NCBI GenBank assembly: GCA_029062865.1
Contig: JAIDPG010000368.1
Location: 1-23,743, forward strand
DNA length: 23,743 nt
DNA from: Oscillospiraceae bacterium
GTDB taxonomy: Bacteria > Bacillota > Clostridia > Oscillospirales > Ruminococcaceae
Direction: 5' to 3'
The notes beneath the pieces are model-generated. The model was not told the DNA's origin. It searched no databases and worked only from the letters and a program-made list of their open reading frames with translations. Shown here one piece after another: positions 1 to 8,145 of this stretch (its first letter is position 1; every line of letters starts with the position of its first letter). The position numbers were made by a program, and so were the translations under genes.

Positions 1-602
1 TGTCAACACGGGACGAACAAAAGGAGCAGCGCAGGCAGCTTATAATGGACACGGCGCTGGAGCTGTTCGCGAAAAAAGGATACGCCGACACAAAGATCGG
101 CGATATAGCAAAAGCGGCGGATATGAGCGTGGGGCTGATGTTCCACTATTTCGAGTCCAAGGAGAAGCTGCTTGAGGAGTTGGTACGCTACGGCGCGGAT
201 GCGACGAATACCCCGTGCGAGCTGAACTTTGAAAACCCGCTCGATTACTTTGAGGGGTTTCTGAAAGTACTGTTCCAATACGCAAGGGAAGTACCGCGCG
301 TGCTGTATTTGTTTATGATGATCTCGCAGATACGGCGCGGCGAGGGAATCCCGCCGCACATCAAGGAGATCGCTATGAGTGTGGATCAGATCGAGCAGTC
401 GGCGGAGGTGATAGCGGCGGGGCAGCGGTACGGATACTTCCGCGAGGGCGATCCGTATCTGCTTTCGTTCACGTTCTGGAGCAGCGTTCAGGGCATTATG
501 GAGCAGCTCGCGGCGTCGCCGGAATTGCTCAAACGCGGCACCCTGCCCGAAACGGACTGGATAATTGACATTATAAGGGGGAAGAAAGATGATAAAACTT
601 GA
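1..602 (+). CDS. TetR/AcrR-family transcriptional regulator (start at window edge)
   Basis: DNA-binding repressor of the TetR family, probably autoregulating itself and the ABC transporter that follows. An ATG at 45 is available, but the frame is open back to base 3 and reads S-T-R-D-E-Q-K-E-Q-R-R-Q-L-I before it, which is the usual first half of TetR helix 1. Bases 1-2 are TG, so the true ATG very likely begins one base before the window, giving about 200 residues, normal for the family. The helix-turn-helix is visible as I-G-D-I-A-K-A-A-D-M-S-V-G-L-M-F-H-Y-F followed by the K-E-K-L motif. The C-terminal ligand/dimer domain is too divergent to name an effector. The last 14 bases overlap the ATPase gene, which implies co-transcription and translational coupling. 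Confidence 0.9.
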   Translation, partial: STRDEQKEQRRQLIMDTALELFAKKGYADTKIGDIAKAADMSVGLMFHYFESKEKLLEELVRYGADATNTPCELNFENPLDYFEGFLKVLFQYAREVPRVLYLFMMISQIRRGEGIPPHIKEIAMSVDQIEQSAEVIAAGQRYGYFREGDPYLLSFTFWSSVQGIMEQLAASPELLKRGTLPETDWIIDIIRGKKDDKT

Positions 603-1281
603 AAACGTCCACAAGTCATACGGCACAAAGGACAACAGCACCGAGATACTCAAGGGAGTTTCGCTGGATATCGGCGATGGCGATTTCGCGGTGATACTCG
701 GGCCGTCCGGCTCGGGAAAATCCACACTGCTGAACGTCGCCTCGGGGCTGGAGCGCCCGGACAGCGGAAGCGTTCTGTATAACGGCGAGAACATAGCGCG
801 GCTCTCCGACGAACGTCTTACGGAGTTCCGCAGAAAAAACATCGGCTTCATTTTTCAGCAGTATTATCTTCTGCCCAATCTCACCGTGGACAAAAACGTC
901 AGAATGGGCGCTGAGCTTGCGCATAACGGAAACTACGCCGAGATAATAAAAGCGCTCGGGCTGTCCGAAAAGCGCGGACGCTATCCGCACGAGCTGAGCG
1001 GCGGCGAGCAGCAGCGCGTTTCCGCGGCGAGGGCGCTTGCGAAAAAGCCCGCCGCCCTGTTCCTTGACGAGCCGACGGGCGCGCTGGACGAGGAGACCGG
1101 GCGGCTGGTGCTGGATCATATCGCGAAGCTTCAGCGTGAGCTTGGGTTCACGATTATTATGGTAACTCACAACGCGAACATCGCCGAAATGGCAAAAACG
1201 GTGATACGCATGAACAGCGGAAAAATAGTCGAGCAGTACGGCAATCAGACACAGAAGACCGCGTATGAGATAGGGTGGTAA
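589..1281 (+). CDS. ABC transporter ATP-binding protein (MacB/LolD-type)
   Basis: Cytoplasmic ATPase of an FtsX-type ABC exporter or mechanotransmission complex. All nucleotide-binding motifs are intact in the 230 residues: Walker A GPSGSGKST (38-46), Q-loop glutamine in FIFQQYYLLP (about 90), signature LSGGEQQR (136-143), Walker B ALFLDEPTGALD (156-167) and the H-loop histidine in MVTHN (194). The LDEPTGALD string and short length are typical of the LolD/MacB/BceA branch. The start lies 14 bases inside the TetR gene behind AGGGGGAAGA. The stop is two bases before the permease ATG. Context suggests drug, peptide or envelope-stress export controlled by the upstream repressor; the substrate cannot be read from sequence. 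Confidence 0.95.
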   Translation: MIKLENVHKSYGTKDNSTEILKGVSLDIGDGDFAVILGPSGSGKSTLLNVASGLERPDSGSVLYNGENIARLSDERLTEFRRKNIGFIFQQYYLLPNLTVDKNVRMGAELAHNGNYAEIIKALGLSEKRGRYPHELSGGEQQRVSAARALAKKPAALFLDEPTGALDEETGRLVLDHIAKLQRELGFTIIMVTHNANIAEMAKTVIRMNSGKIVEQYGNQTQKTAYEIGW

Positions 1282-1283
1282 AT

Positions 1284-2423
1284 ATGGTGATCGGTATTAA
1301 GGACGTTTTTAAGCTGATCGGAATGATCATTATTTCCGCGTGCGCGGTTTTTGTGTGTACGCTGTTTTTGAACTATAATATCGACCTGCGGGGCATCGAG
1401 AGCGAGATCTCCGCGCAGAGCCGCGCGCTGTTTGACGCGCTTGTTACGATGGGAAAGGTGATAAGCGCGGTGAGCGGCGGCTGTCTGCTTTTGACGTCGG
1501 TGGTTATGCTTTGCTTTTACATCAAGCATTATATAGATCAGCACAGGCAGGAGCTTGGGATCTTGAAGGCTCTCGGTTATTCGAAATTCCGGATAGCGCG
1601 AGGTTTTTGGGTGTTCGGATTGAGCGTGCTTATCGGAACGGCAATAGGCTTTGCGGGGGCGCACTGCCTTATGCCGAAATTCTACTCCGTCCAGAACGAG
1701 GACGGGCTGCTTCCCGCGTTCGATCCGCGGTTTCATACGGAGCTTCTGCTGTTTCTCGTAATTCTGCCGACCGCGGCGTTCGCGCTGATGTCCGTCGGCT
1801 ACGGTCTTATCAAGCTCAAAACGCCCGTCCTCGAGTTGCTCAAGGGAAAAAGCACGGCGAATGTCAAGCACGTGAGGGGCGGCGAAAAGCCGACTTTCCT
1901 GCGGGAAATGAAGAGCGCGACGGTAAGGAGCCGAAAGTCGCTCGTGTTTTTTATCGGCTTCGCGTCGTTCTGCTACTCGGCGATGGTGCAGATGTCGCTG
2001 TGCATAGATAAGCTCGCAAGCGAAATGATGGCGCTTATGACGCTTATGATCGGCATAATATTGGCTTTTGTGACGCTGTTTATCGCGGCGGCGACGATCG
2101 TTCGCTCCAACGCGAAGAGCGTCTCGATAATGCGTGTTTTCGGTTATTCGGGCAAGGAGTGTTCAAGCGCGGTGCTGAACGGCTATCGCCCCGCCGCCGT
2201 TATCGGATTTGCCGTCGGGTCGGCGTATCAGTATCTGCTGCTGAAGATCGCGGTGGATGTAATGTTCAAGGATGTTGAAAACGTTCCCGAGTTTGACTTC
2301 AATTTCCGCGCGCTTATCGTCGCGGCGGTATCGTTCGTTATTGTTTATGAGGCGGTGATATTTTTCTGCTCCCGCAGGCTCGGGAAGTTGTCGCTTAAAC
2401 AAATAATGCTTGATGCGGAATAA
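1284..2423 (+). CDS. FtsX-like ABC transporter permease
   Basis: Integral membrane partner of the ATPase just upstream. A GTG at 1275 would add three residues and overlap the ATPase stop. I prefer ATG 1284, because AGGGTGG at 1272-1278 sits five bases before it. The 379 residues show an N-terminal helix (about 8-28) and then two copies of the FtsX-type membrane domain. The first (about 60-175) contains the typical cytoplasmic coupling stretch ELGILKALGYSKFRIARGF. The second (about 225-370) contains the equivalent SVSIMRVFGYSGKE. No large MacB periplasmic domain or long BceB-type extracellular loop is present, so this is one of the compact two-domain permeases of Gram-positive bacteria. Substrate unknown. 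Confidence 0.88.
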   Translation: MVIGIKDVFKLIGMIIISACAVFVCTLFLNYNIDLRGIESEISAQSRALFDALVTMGKVISAVSGGCLLLTSVVMLCFYIKHYIDQHRQELGILKALGYSKFRIARGFWVFGLSVLIGTAIGFAGAHCLMPKFYSVQNEDGLLPAFDPRFHTELLLFLVILPTAAFALMSVGYGLIKLKTPVLELLKGKSTANVKHVRGGEKPTFLREMKSATVRSRKSLVFFIGFASFCYSAMVQMSLCIDKLASEMMALMTLMIGIILAFVTLFIAAATIVRSNAKSVSIMRVFGYSGKECSSAVLNGYRPAAVIGFAVGSAYQYLLLKIAVDVMFKDVENVPEFDFNFRALIVAAVSFVIVYEAVIFFCSRRLGKLSLKQIMLDAE

Positions 2424-2444
2424 CCTTTTAGAGGCAAGATAGTC

Positions 2445-2475
2445 AGAGGCAAGAGAACGCGCATCTCTTGCCTCT
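2445..2475 (+). repeat. 12-bp perfect hairpin after the ABC operon
   Basis: AGAGGCAAGAGA (2445-2456) and TCTCTTGCCTCT (2464-2475) are exact reverse complements around a 7-base loop. A further GAGGCAAGA lies just upstream at 2431-2439. No T-run follows, so it is not a standard intrinsic terminator. It may still reduce read-through from the ABC operon or protect its 3' end. Confidence 0.6.
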
Positions 2476-2552
2476 TGCTTCCGACAGCAGAAACCATAGT
2501 CTTGATTTTACGTAATATTCCAAAGCTCCCGCGGCAAACTTTGGAAAACATC

Positions 2553-2581
2553 TTGCAATTTCCCGCGAAATATGCTATACT
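2553..2581 (+). promoter_or_regulatory. Sigma-A promoter for the lipoprotein gene
   Basis: TTGCAA (2553-2558), a 17-base spacer and TATACT (2576-2581), with an extended -10 TG at 2573-2574. Transcription should begin near 2588, leaving a leader of about 28 bases that ends in the GGAGGG ribosome site at 2605-2610. Confidence 0.75.
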
Positions 2582-2615
2582 GAAAATAACAATAATTCAA
2601 CCACGGAGGGCAATT

Positions 2616-3755
2616 ATGAAGAAAACGACCGCCGCGCAAATTACAGTTATGGCTTTGTGCGCGTTTTTGTCGGGCTGCTCGCTTGGCAGCAGCGGCGACA
2701 GAAAGCCGATCAGCGTTTCGTATGAGGAAATGCTCAAGCCGAAAGCCGCCTCGGAGAAAACCGAGACCGTCACGGGGCAGGCGAACGCCGCCGCGCCTCC
2801 GGAAGAAGCTCCCGCGGAGGAAACTCCCGCGGCTTCGGTGAATTCGGTGAGCCCGGCAAGCCCGGCGAATTCCGCAAATCCGGCAAGCCCGGCGAAATCG
2901 GCAAGTGCGAAAAAATCGGAAATAAAGTCGAAAACCGCCGAGGCACAATCCCCGACGGCAACCGCGCAAAGCTCACCGAAAACTCCGGCAAGCACGCCCG
3001 CGGGCCCAACTCCCAAAAAGGCGGCTCGCGCGGGCGAGAACACTTCGAGTGCCGCCTCGGAATACACCGAGCCTATCAGAATGCCGACGGGAGAAAACGC
3101 CATAGGAAAAGACCCCGCAGCCGTGGCGCTTGGGGGAGTTTGCTATCTGCCGTATAAAGTGCCCGAGCCGCCTGCTGAGGAGTCCAAGCCCTCAACCGAC
3201 AGCGGCACGGAGAGCGGCACCGAAAGCGATACCGCGTCCGGCTCCTACAAAAAGCCCGTAAAAGTGCCGACGAAGTACGACTACGGCTACAGAGTTGTTT
3301 TCAGAACAAGCTCCGAAACGTACTTAATGGGAATAACGCCGTACAAAACCTGCACGTGGGACGACCTGAACCGCGTCTGCGCGGAAATCGGGGAGAAGCT
3401 CGAAACGGAGTGTGAGGTAGTCGGTGCACCCTCGTTTGAGGATCTTAAAATGTTCACCGAGGCGGGTATCTATTTCCCCGAAAAGCACGAGTTCTGGACG
3501 TCGACGTTAACGGCGGAAAAGGGTCACAAGGCGTATTACCGCAGCTCGAACGGCACATTTAATTCTACAAAATCAACCTCTCTTACAAGCGGCGCGTGCG
3601 TGATCGTCAAGGTGAAAACCTCGCAAAGCAACGCGGAGCTGCTGTCAAACTCCCGCCCGAATTTCGACGCGCTGAAAGCGCAGCTCGAAAAGGAAGCGGC
3701 GGCGTTTAAGGAAGCGCAAAACAAGTCAAACAGCAACGCGAACAACAGTCAATAA
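2616..3755 (+). CDS. Secreted lipoprotein with low-complexity linker and C-terminal Lcl/lectin-like domain
   Basis: The start is ATG 2616, five bases after GGAGGG; the open frame upstream (from 2475) lacks a ribosome site and would bury the signal peptide. The first 21 residues form a lipoprotein signal ending in lipobox LSGC, so the protein should be lipidated and face outward. Residues about 45-165 are a disordered Ala/Pro/Ser/Lys/Glu linker with an internal N-x-A-S-P-A repeat, typical of a cell-wall spacer; a second Glu/Ser/Thr-rich linker follows near 190-210. The C-terminal part (about 220-345) is folded-looking, with S-F-E-D-L and F-W-T-S-T followed by Y-Y-R-S-S-N-G-T-F and A-C-V-I-V-K. 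That order recalls the Lcl/DUF1566 and C-type-lectin-like folds; this is a resemblance only. Function unknown; surface binding is plausible. It is a single-gene unit flanked by its own promoter and terminator. Confidence 0.85.
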   Translation: MKKTTAAQITVMALCAFLSGCSLGSSGDRKPISVSYEEMLKPKAASEKTETVTGQANAAAPPEEAPAEETPAASVNSVSPASPANSANPASPAKSASAKKSEIKSKTAEAQSPTATAQSSPKTPASTPAGPTPKKAARAGENTSSAASEYTEPIRMPTGENAIGKDPAAVALGGVCYLPYKVPEPPAEESKPSTDSGTESGTESDTASGSYKKPVKVPTKYDYGYRVVFRTSSETYLMGITPYKTCTWDDLNRVCAEIGEKLETECEVVGAPSFEDLKMFTEAGIYFPEKHEFWTSTLTAEKGHKAYYRSSNGTFNSTKSTSLTSGACVIVKVKTSQSNAELLSNSRPNFDALKAQLEKEAAAFKEAQNKSNSNANNSQ

Positions 3756-3760
3756 ACGCG

Positions 3761-3795
3761 AAAATCTCCCCGATTTGTTTGGGGAGATTTTTTTG
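3761..3795 (+). terminator. Intrinsic terminator of the lipoprotein gene
   Basis: AAAATCTCCCC (3761-3771) pairs exactly with GGGGAGATTTT (3781-3791) around a 9-base loop and is followed by more T residues (T-run 3788-3794). It starts six bases after the TAA at 3753-3755. Confidence 0.92.
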
Positions 3796-3861
3796 CTTCG
3801 AGAACGAGCCGCCATAAAATCTTACAAAAAAATAAAATTTCCCGAAAAACCCCGAAATATA

Positions 3862-3890
3862 TTGACAATCGGCGGTTTTTGTAGTATGAT
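3862..3890 (+). promoter_or_regulatory. Near-consensus promoter of the MBOAT/DHHW/FkbH/ACP operon
   Basis: Consensus TTGACA (3862-3867), a 17-base spacer and TATGAT (3885-3890), one base from the consensus TATAAT. Initiation near 3897 would give a leader of about 110 bases before the MBOAT start codon. No other convincing promoter is visible before 12156. Confidence 0.85.
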
Positions 3891-3908
3891 AATAATGTGT
3901 AGGACTGC

Positions 3909-3966
3909 GCCCGCGGGGGCGCGGGCAAAACTAAAAAATAATTCGACGCACTCCCCGGAGGGGGAG
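3909..3966 (+). promoter_or_regulatory. Two GC hairpins in the leader of the acyltransferase operon
   Basis: Within the predicted untranslated leader, GCCCGCG (3909-3915) pairs with CGCGGGC (3920-3926) around GGGG. CTCCCC (3951-3956) pairs with GGGGAG (3961-3966) around GGAG. Neither is followed by a T-run. They could set mRNA stability or be a protein or RNA binding leader. The second resembles the TTTTCCCCGCC palindromes found elsewhere in the window. Confidence 0.4.
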
Positions 3967-4007
3967 AACGAGAAAATAAACTCTTTAAAATATAATCGGG
4001 GTACAAA

Positions 4008-5423
4008 ATGATATTCTCAAGCCTTATATTCACATACGCGTTTTTGCCGTTATGCCTTATTCTCTATGGACTGATAAAGCCGCTTAAAGGGAAAAACGCG
4101 GTTCTGATAATCTGCTCATTGTTCTTCTACGCTTGGGGAGAGCCCGTGCGCGTGGGATTGCTTTTGATTTCTTCCGTCGTGAATTACTTCGTCGGGATAG
4201 GCATCGGCGGGCTGAAAACCGAAAAGGGTAAAAAAGCCGCGATCTCGGCGGGGCTTGTGTTCAACATCGGCATGATCGCCGTGATCAAATACAGCGGCTT
4301 TTTGATGACGAACGTGAACGCCGCGTTCAAGTCGGCGCTGCCCGTGCCCGAAATCGCGCCGCTCGCGGGAATAAGCTTCTATACGTTTCAGATAATCAGC
4401 TATATCGTGGACTGCTATTGGGGAAAGGTCGAGCCGCAGAAGAGCTTCTTTAAGCTGCTGCTCTACATAAGCCTGTTTCCGCAGCTTATCGCGGGACCTA
4501 TCGTGCGTTACAGCACGATCGCGGAGGAGATCGACAACCGCCGCACCACGCTTCGGGATTACAGCGAGGGCTTCACGCGGTTTGTCGTGGGGCTCGCCAA
4601 GAAAGTGATCCTTGCCGACCAGCTTCACCGCGTTGTCGATGATTTCCTCGGCGGGAACGTCGGGGCGCTGACGATAGGCGGCACTTGGTACGGCGTTATT
4701 CTCTACTCGCTGTACATCTATTTCGACTTCTCGGGATATTCCGATATGGCGATCGGTATCGGCAGAATTTTCGGGTTTCACTTCAACGAAAACTTTGACC
4801 ACCCGTATCTCTGCAAGGATATCACGGAATTCTGGCAGCGGTGGCACATCTCGCTCGGATCGTTCTTCCGCGACTATCTGCTACCCGTGACGTTCTTCGG
4901 GCGGCGCAACAAATATCTGAGCCTCGCGCTTGTGTGGCTCTGCACGGGAATATGGCACGGCGCAAGCTGGAATTACGTCATCTGGGGCGTTTATTACGGG
5001 CTGTTTATTGTGCTTGAGGAGCTTATCGGCAAAAAGCGCATGAAGAAGATCCCGCTTGTGATACGCCACATTTACAGCAAGCTCGTGATAATCATCGGCT
5101 TTGGCATTTTCTACTTCGAGGACGTGAAAAAGCTCGGCTTGTTTTTCCGAAATCTCACCCCCGCAAACCCGAACGGCTGGCTGGGGCTTTCGGAGAAGAT
5201 CTCGGTCTGCAACAATCTGTTCCTTATCATAATCGCGATAGTCTGCACGTTCCCGCTGATTAAGTGGTTCGGAAAACTCCCCGAAAAATTCAAATCGAAA
5301 TCGGGCGGTGCGAAAACCGTTGTCTCGATAGCCGGCACGGCAGTCTCGATCTGCCTGCTGGTTCTGAGCAGCATTTTAATGGTTGACGCGACAACGCAGG
5401 CGTTCCTCTATTGGCATTTTTAG
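4008..5423 (+). CDS. MBOAT-family O-acyltransferase (AlgI/DltB-like)
   Basis: Polytopic membrane O-acyltransferase that passes an acyl group from a cytoplasmic donor to an extracytoplasmic acceptor, as AlgI does in alginate acetylation and DltB in D-alanylation. The 471 residues match the family length, with about ten hydrophobic segments starting at residue 5. Diagnostic strings are present: FFYAWGEP near 40, SFYTFQIISYIVDCY near 123-137, the Y-F-D-F-S-G-Y-S-D-M-A-I-G block near 238-250, and the two key histidines, His280 in FWQRWHISL and His317 (catalytic in homologues) in GIWHGAS. ATG 4008 has only a weak ribosome site (GGGG, 3998-4001). It is the first gene of a probable operon with DHHW partners, FkbH and ACP. 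AlgI-like MBOATs commonly pair with a DHHW/AlgJ protein, as here. Acyl donor and polymer are not shown by sequence. Confidence 0.93.
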   Translation: MIFSSLIFTYAFLPLCLILYGLIKPLKGKNAVLIICSLFFYAWGEPVRVGLLLISSVVNYFVGIGIGGLKTEKGKKAAISAGLVFNIGMIAVIKYSGFLMTNVNAAFKSALPVPEIAPLAGISFYTFQIISYIVDCYWGKVEPQKSFFKLLLYISLFPQLIAGPIVRYSTIAEEIDNRRTTLRDYSEGFTRFVVGLAKKVILADQLHRVVDDFLGGNVGALTIGGTWYGVILYSLYIYFDFSGYSDMAIGIGRIFGFHFNENFDHPYLCKDITEFWQRWHISLGSFFRDYLLPVTFFGRRNKYLSLALVWLCTGIWHGASWNYVIWGVYYGLFIVLEELIGKKRMKKIPLVIRHIYSKLVIIIGFGIFYFEDVKKLGLFFRNLTPANPNGWLGLSEKISVCNNLFLIIIAIVCTFPLIKWFGKLPEKFKSKSGGAKTVVSIAGTAVSICLLVLSSILMVDATTQAFLYWHF

Positions 5424-5432
5424 GGAAGCACC

Positions 5433-5475
5433 GTTTTTGCATTTTCCCCGCCGGAGGCGGGGAAAATGCAAAAAC
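5433..5475 (+). repeat. 20-bp perfect palindrome (TTTTCCCCGCC family) between MBOAT and DHHW genes
   Basis: Bases 5433-5452 and 5456-5475 are exact reverse complements over 20 positions with only GGA between them. The core TTTTCCCCGCC/GGCGGGGAAAA is shared with the hairpins at 16068 and 16110, and its CCCGCC/GGCGGG part with 6905. It begins 10 bases after the MBOAT stop. On the plus strand it is followed by ACAAGAC rather than a T-run, so it is more likely an mRNA stability or processing element, or a small mobile palindrome, than a terminator. Confidence 0.8.
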
Positions 5476-5510
5476 AAGACTGATTAAAATTTCCGAAAGG
5501 AGCGTGGAGT

Positions 5511-6887
5511 TTGTTGAACGATAATAAAGAAAAGCTCCCGAATAACGAAAACGAAAAGCGCGAGCGCCGTCTGATGATCGCGAACGCCGCCGCTCTTACG
5601 ATAGTGTTCGCGGCTATAGCGCTGTTTATGACGTTCGGCAAGCGCCCGAACGTTTCCTACGAGGAAAACCGCAACCTCGAAAAGCCGCCCGTGTTCACTT
5701 GGGAAGAATACTGGAAAGGCAATGTGACGGAGCAGTTCGGGAAATACTATAACGACACTGTGCCGCTTCGCTCTACGTGGAAGCTCGTCATCTCGGAGTT
5801 TCGCGGGCATCTCGGGATAAAGTACGACGGCGGCGTGACGATCGTCGGCAAGCTCCCCGTGATCGACGAGCCCGATGATCCGAAAAATACAAGCACGCCG
5901 AACGCCCCCGACAACTCCAACCCGAATATCCCCGCGGTAGTTATCCCAAAGCCCGAAAATTCTATTCCCGCCGTGGTAATTCCCCCGAAGCCCGGCGAGC
6001 AGAATAATTCGCCCAATTCGCAATATGGCGAGGTTTCGGGAAGGGTTATGGTGTTGAACGACGGACGCGCGTTCTTGCTGTTCAAGGACGCGGACGGCGC
6101 GGCGGAATTCGGGGCGGGCGTTATGAACTCCGCGAAGGAGCAGCTCCCCGATCTGAACGTCTATTCGCTTATCCCGCCGACCGCCGTGTCGTTCTACCTC
6201 CCCGAAAAATACGCGGAGCTTTCGGACAGCGAGCGCGCGTATATCGACAGGTCGAACGCGTTGATGAAAAACGTCACCGCGATAGACGCGTACTCCGCGC
6301 TTGAAGCCCACACAAGCGAGGACATCTATTTCAAGACCGACCACCACTGGACGCAATTGGGCGCGTATTACGCGGCGGAGGAATTCGCCGAGGCGGCGGG
6401 CGTGCCGTTCGACGAGCTCTCGCAATACGAAAGGCGCGAGATACCGAACTTTGTCGGCAAGATGTACGCGATGAGCGAATACGACGCGAAAGTCAAGGAC
6501 AATCCCGAAACGTTTGTTTATTACGTTCCGCGCGGCGAGCATTCAGCCGTTTATTACGACCGCGACCTGCAAAACCCGCGCGAGCATTCCTACTTCTACG
6601 GGCAAGACGAGCTTATCGAGCCGACCGATTTTTACCTCACATATATGAACAGCAACTGGGAAATAGTTCACATAAGCGGCGGTGCACAAAACGGCAGAAA
6701 GCTGATGATACTCAAAAACAGCTACGGCAACGCCCTCGCGCCGAATCTCTTTAATTCGTTTGAGGACGTTTGGGTAGTTGACATTAACTGGAACGACATC
6801 GACCTCACGGAATTCGCGAAGCAAAACGGAATAACCGATCTGCTGTATTGCGTAAGCACGTTTCAGTATATTAACGCAAACGAATAA
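5511..6887 (+). CDS. DHHW/AlgJ-AlgX-like protein 1 (membrane-anchored, full-length)
   Basis: SGNH-hydrolase-like partner of the MBOAT acyltransferase, expected outside the membrane. The start is TTG 5511, eight bases after AAAGGAG (5496-5502); TTG 5514 is the alternative. The order is a short charged cytoplasmic tail, one transmembrane helix (about 21-42), then the conserved DHHW-family entry S-Y-E-E-N-R-N-L-E-K-P-P with Y-Y-N-D-T-V-P-L-R. A Pro/Asn-rich linker (about 120-165) follows, then the catalytic-type domain. The name motif D277-H278-H279-W280 lies in FKTDHHWTQLGAYYAAEEF, and the candidate nucleophile is Ser404 in LKNSYGN. AlgJ and AlgX use an Asp-x-His pair plus a Ser in the same arrangement, so all three residues are retained. 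Two shorter paralogues follow directly. Activity on a specific polymer is not predictable. Confidence 0.88.
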   Translation: MLNDNKEKLPNNENEKRERRLMIANAAALTIVFAAIALFMTFGKRPNVSYEENRNLEKPPVFTWEEYWKGNVTEQFGKYYNDTVPLRSTWKLVISEFRGHLGIKYDGGVTIVGKLPVIDEPDDPKNTSTPNAPDNSNPNIPAVVIPKPENSIPAVVIPPKPGEQNNSPNSQYGEVSGRVMVLNDGRAFLLFKDADGAAEFGAGVMNSAKEQLPDLNVYSLIPPTAVSFYLPEKYAELSDSERAYIDRSNALMKNVTAIDAYSALEAHTSEDIYFKTDHHWTQLGAYYAAEEFAEAAGVPFDELSQYERREIPNFVGKMYAMSEYDAKVKDNPETFVYYVPRGEHSAVYYDRDLQNPREHSYFYGQDELIEPTDFYLTYMNSNWEIVHISGGAQNGRKLMILKNSYGNALAPNLFNSFEDVWVVDINWNDIDLTEFAKQNGITDLLYCVSTFQYINANE

Positions 6888-6904
6888 TAATTTCCCGCGG
6901 TTTT

Positions 6905-6920
6905 CCCCGCCGGAGGCGGG
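6905..6920 (+). repeat. Short copy of the CCCCGCC palindrome
   Basis: CCCGCC (6906-6911) pairs with GGCGGG (6915-6920) around GGA, preceded by TTTTC. This is the same core as the 20-bp palindrome after the MBOAT gene, but here the right-hand GAAAA arm has been replaced by ACGAG, so it looks like a decayed copy. It lies in the gap between DHHW genes 1 and 2. Confidence 0.55.
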
Positions 6921-6981
6921 ACGAGCCGCATAAAACACACCCCACATTTTCACAAGACATCTCGGAAAAGAGGAACTCAAC

Positions 6982-8022
6982 ATGAAAGCAAAAGTAACGG
7001 CAATCATTCTCGCCGCGGCGTTCATCCTGACAATGACGGGCTGCGGCAAAACCGACGCCCCGAGCGAAGGCTCGGCGGTGTCAACGGAAAGCTTAACGGA
7101 AGTAAGCGAACCGACAAGCGAGGACTTGTCCTTTCTTGACGGCGAGGTTGTGGGCAGCATTATTGTCCTGAACGACGGGCGCGGTTTGCTTCTCTATTCG
7201 GGGAGCTATGAAAACGGGCGGGAATACGCCGCGACGCTCGGCGAGTATAAGCAGCGCCTTGGGGAGAACGTCAACGTTTATTCACTGGTGATCCCGACAT
7301 CGTCGGCGTTCTATATGCCCGAAAAATACTACGACGAGGGCGTTTCCGCAAGGGAGCGGCCGCATATCGAGGACATCAACGCGAATTTAAGCGGCGTTAT
7401 CCCGATTGACGTTTATTCCGCGCTGGAAAGCCACGCCCTTAACGGCGAGGAGCAGATTTATTATAAGACGGATTACCACTGGTCGCAGCTCGGCGCTTAT
7501 TACGCCGCGGAGAAATTTGCCGAGACGGCGCTTGTGCCGTTTGACGGGCTTTCGGACAGCGAAAAATACGACAAAAAAGAGCGCAGCAGCTTCACGGGAA
7601 ACCTCACCGCGCTTATAAACGATTCGCATACAAGAGCGAGATCGGAGCCGTTCACCTGGTACGAGCCCAAGCGCGAGGTGACGACAACGACGCTCGACGG
7701 AAGAGAGATAAGCTATTTCCAAAGCCCAAGCACGATAACCGACGGCGATTTTTATATGGTGTTCCTGAACGGAGCAAGGACTCACACAAGCACCGGGCTT
7801 GAAACGGGGCGGCGGCTGATGATAGTCGGAGACAGCTTCGCGTGGGCATTCGCGCCGTGGCTGTTCGGCTCGTTTGACGATGTGTGGCTTATAGACTGCC
7901 GCGGTTTCGAAGCAAGCGTTGTGGAGCTCGCGAAGGACAAGGGGATAACCGACCTGCTGTTCTGCACAAGCATAGACATCGCGACAACAGACACGCAGAA
8001 GGCTATTGCGGAAATAATGTAG
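6982..8022 (+). CDS. DHHW-like protein 2 (lipoprotein, lacks N-terminal DHHW region)
   Basis: Second paralogue, 346 residues. ATG 6982 follows GAGGA with good spacing. A lipoprotein signal ends in lipobox M-T-G-C (Cys21), so the protein should be lipid-anchored on the outer face instead of using the helix of paralogue 1. After a short acidic Ser/Thr linker it enters the catalytic-type domain at V-G-S-I-I-V-L-N-D-G-R-G, skipping the E-E-N-R and N-D-x-x-P-x-R region of protein 1. The motif is D164-Y165-H166-W167, with Tyr for the first His, but the Asp-x-His pair used in AlgJ/AlgX is kept. The Ser motif is the classical G-D-S-F (Ser285). It should act beside the MBOAT, as enzyme or polymer-binding factor; which one is unknown. 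Confidence 0.85.
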   Translation: MKAKVTAIILAAAFILTMTGCGKTDAPSEGSAVSTESLTEVSEPTSEDLSFLDGEVVGSIIVLNDGRGLLLYSGSYENGREYAATLGEYKQRLGENVNVYSLVIPTSSAFYMPEKYYDEGVSARERPHIEDINANLSGVIPIDVYSALESHALNGEEQIYYKTDYHWSQLGAYYAAEKFAETALVPFDGLSDSEKYDKKERSSFTGNLTALINDSHTRARSEPFTWYEPKREVTTTTLDGREISYFQSPSTITDGDFYMVFLNGARTHTSTGLETGRRLMIVGDSFAWAFAPWLFGSFDDVWLIDCRGFEASVVELAKDKGITDLLFCTSIDIATTDTQKAIAEIM

Positions 8023-8145
8023 CGGCGTTTTACCGCGGCTCTCTCCACCAATTGCGGGATAAATGACGAAAAACCAAGCTCGCCGCGGGGCGGGGAGAGA
8101 ACATCACAAAATAAAAAATATTTATAATAATGGGGGAAAATAACA

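Noticed and set aside
2445..2475. Intrinsic terminator of the ABC operon
   Set aside because: The stem is good but the sequence after it is TGCTTCCGAC, without a T-run, so it is listed only as a hairpin.
5484..6542. Long antisense open frame (352 codons) opposite DHHW protein 1
   Set aside because: Arg/His/Val-rich composition typical of the shadow of a GC-rich gene, no plausible ribosome site, and the plus strand encodes a clear protein family.
8123..8128. TATAAT before DHHW protein 3 as a promoter
   Set aside because: No -35-like hexamer at 16-18 bases, and the implied start would be only about 11 bases before the ATG; the region is simply A/T-rich around the ribosome site.
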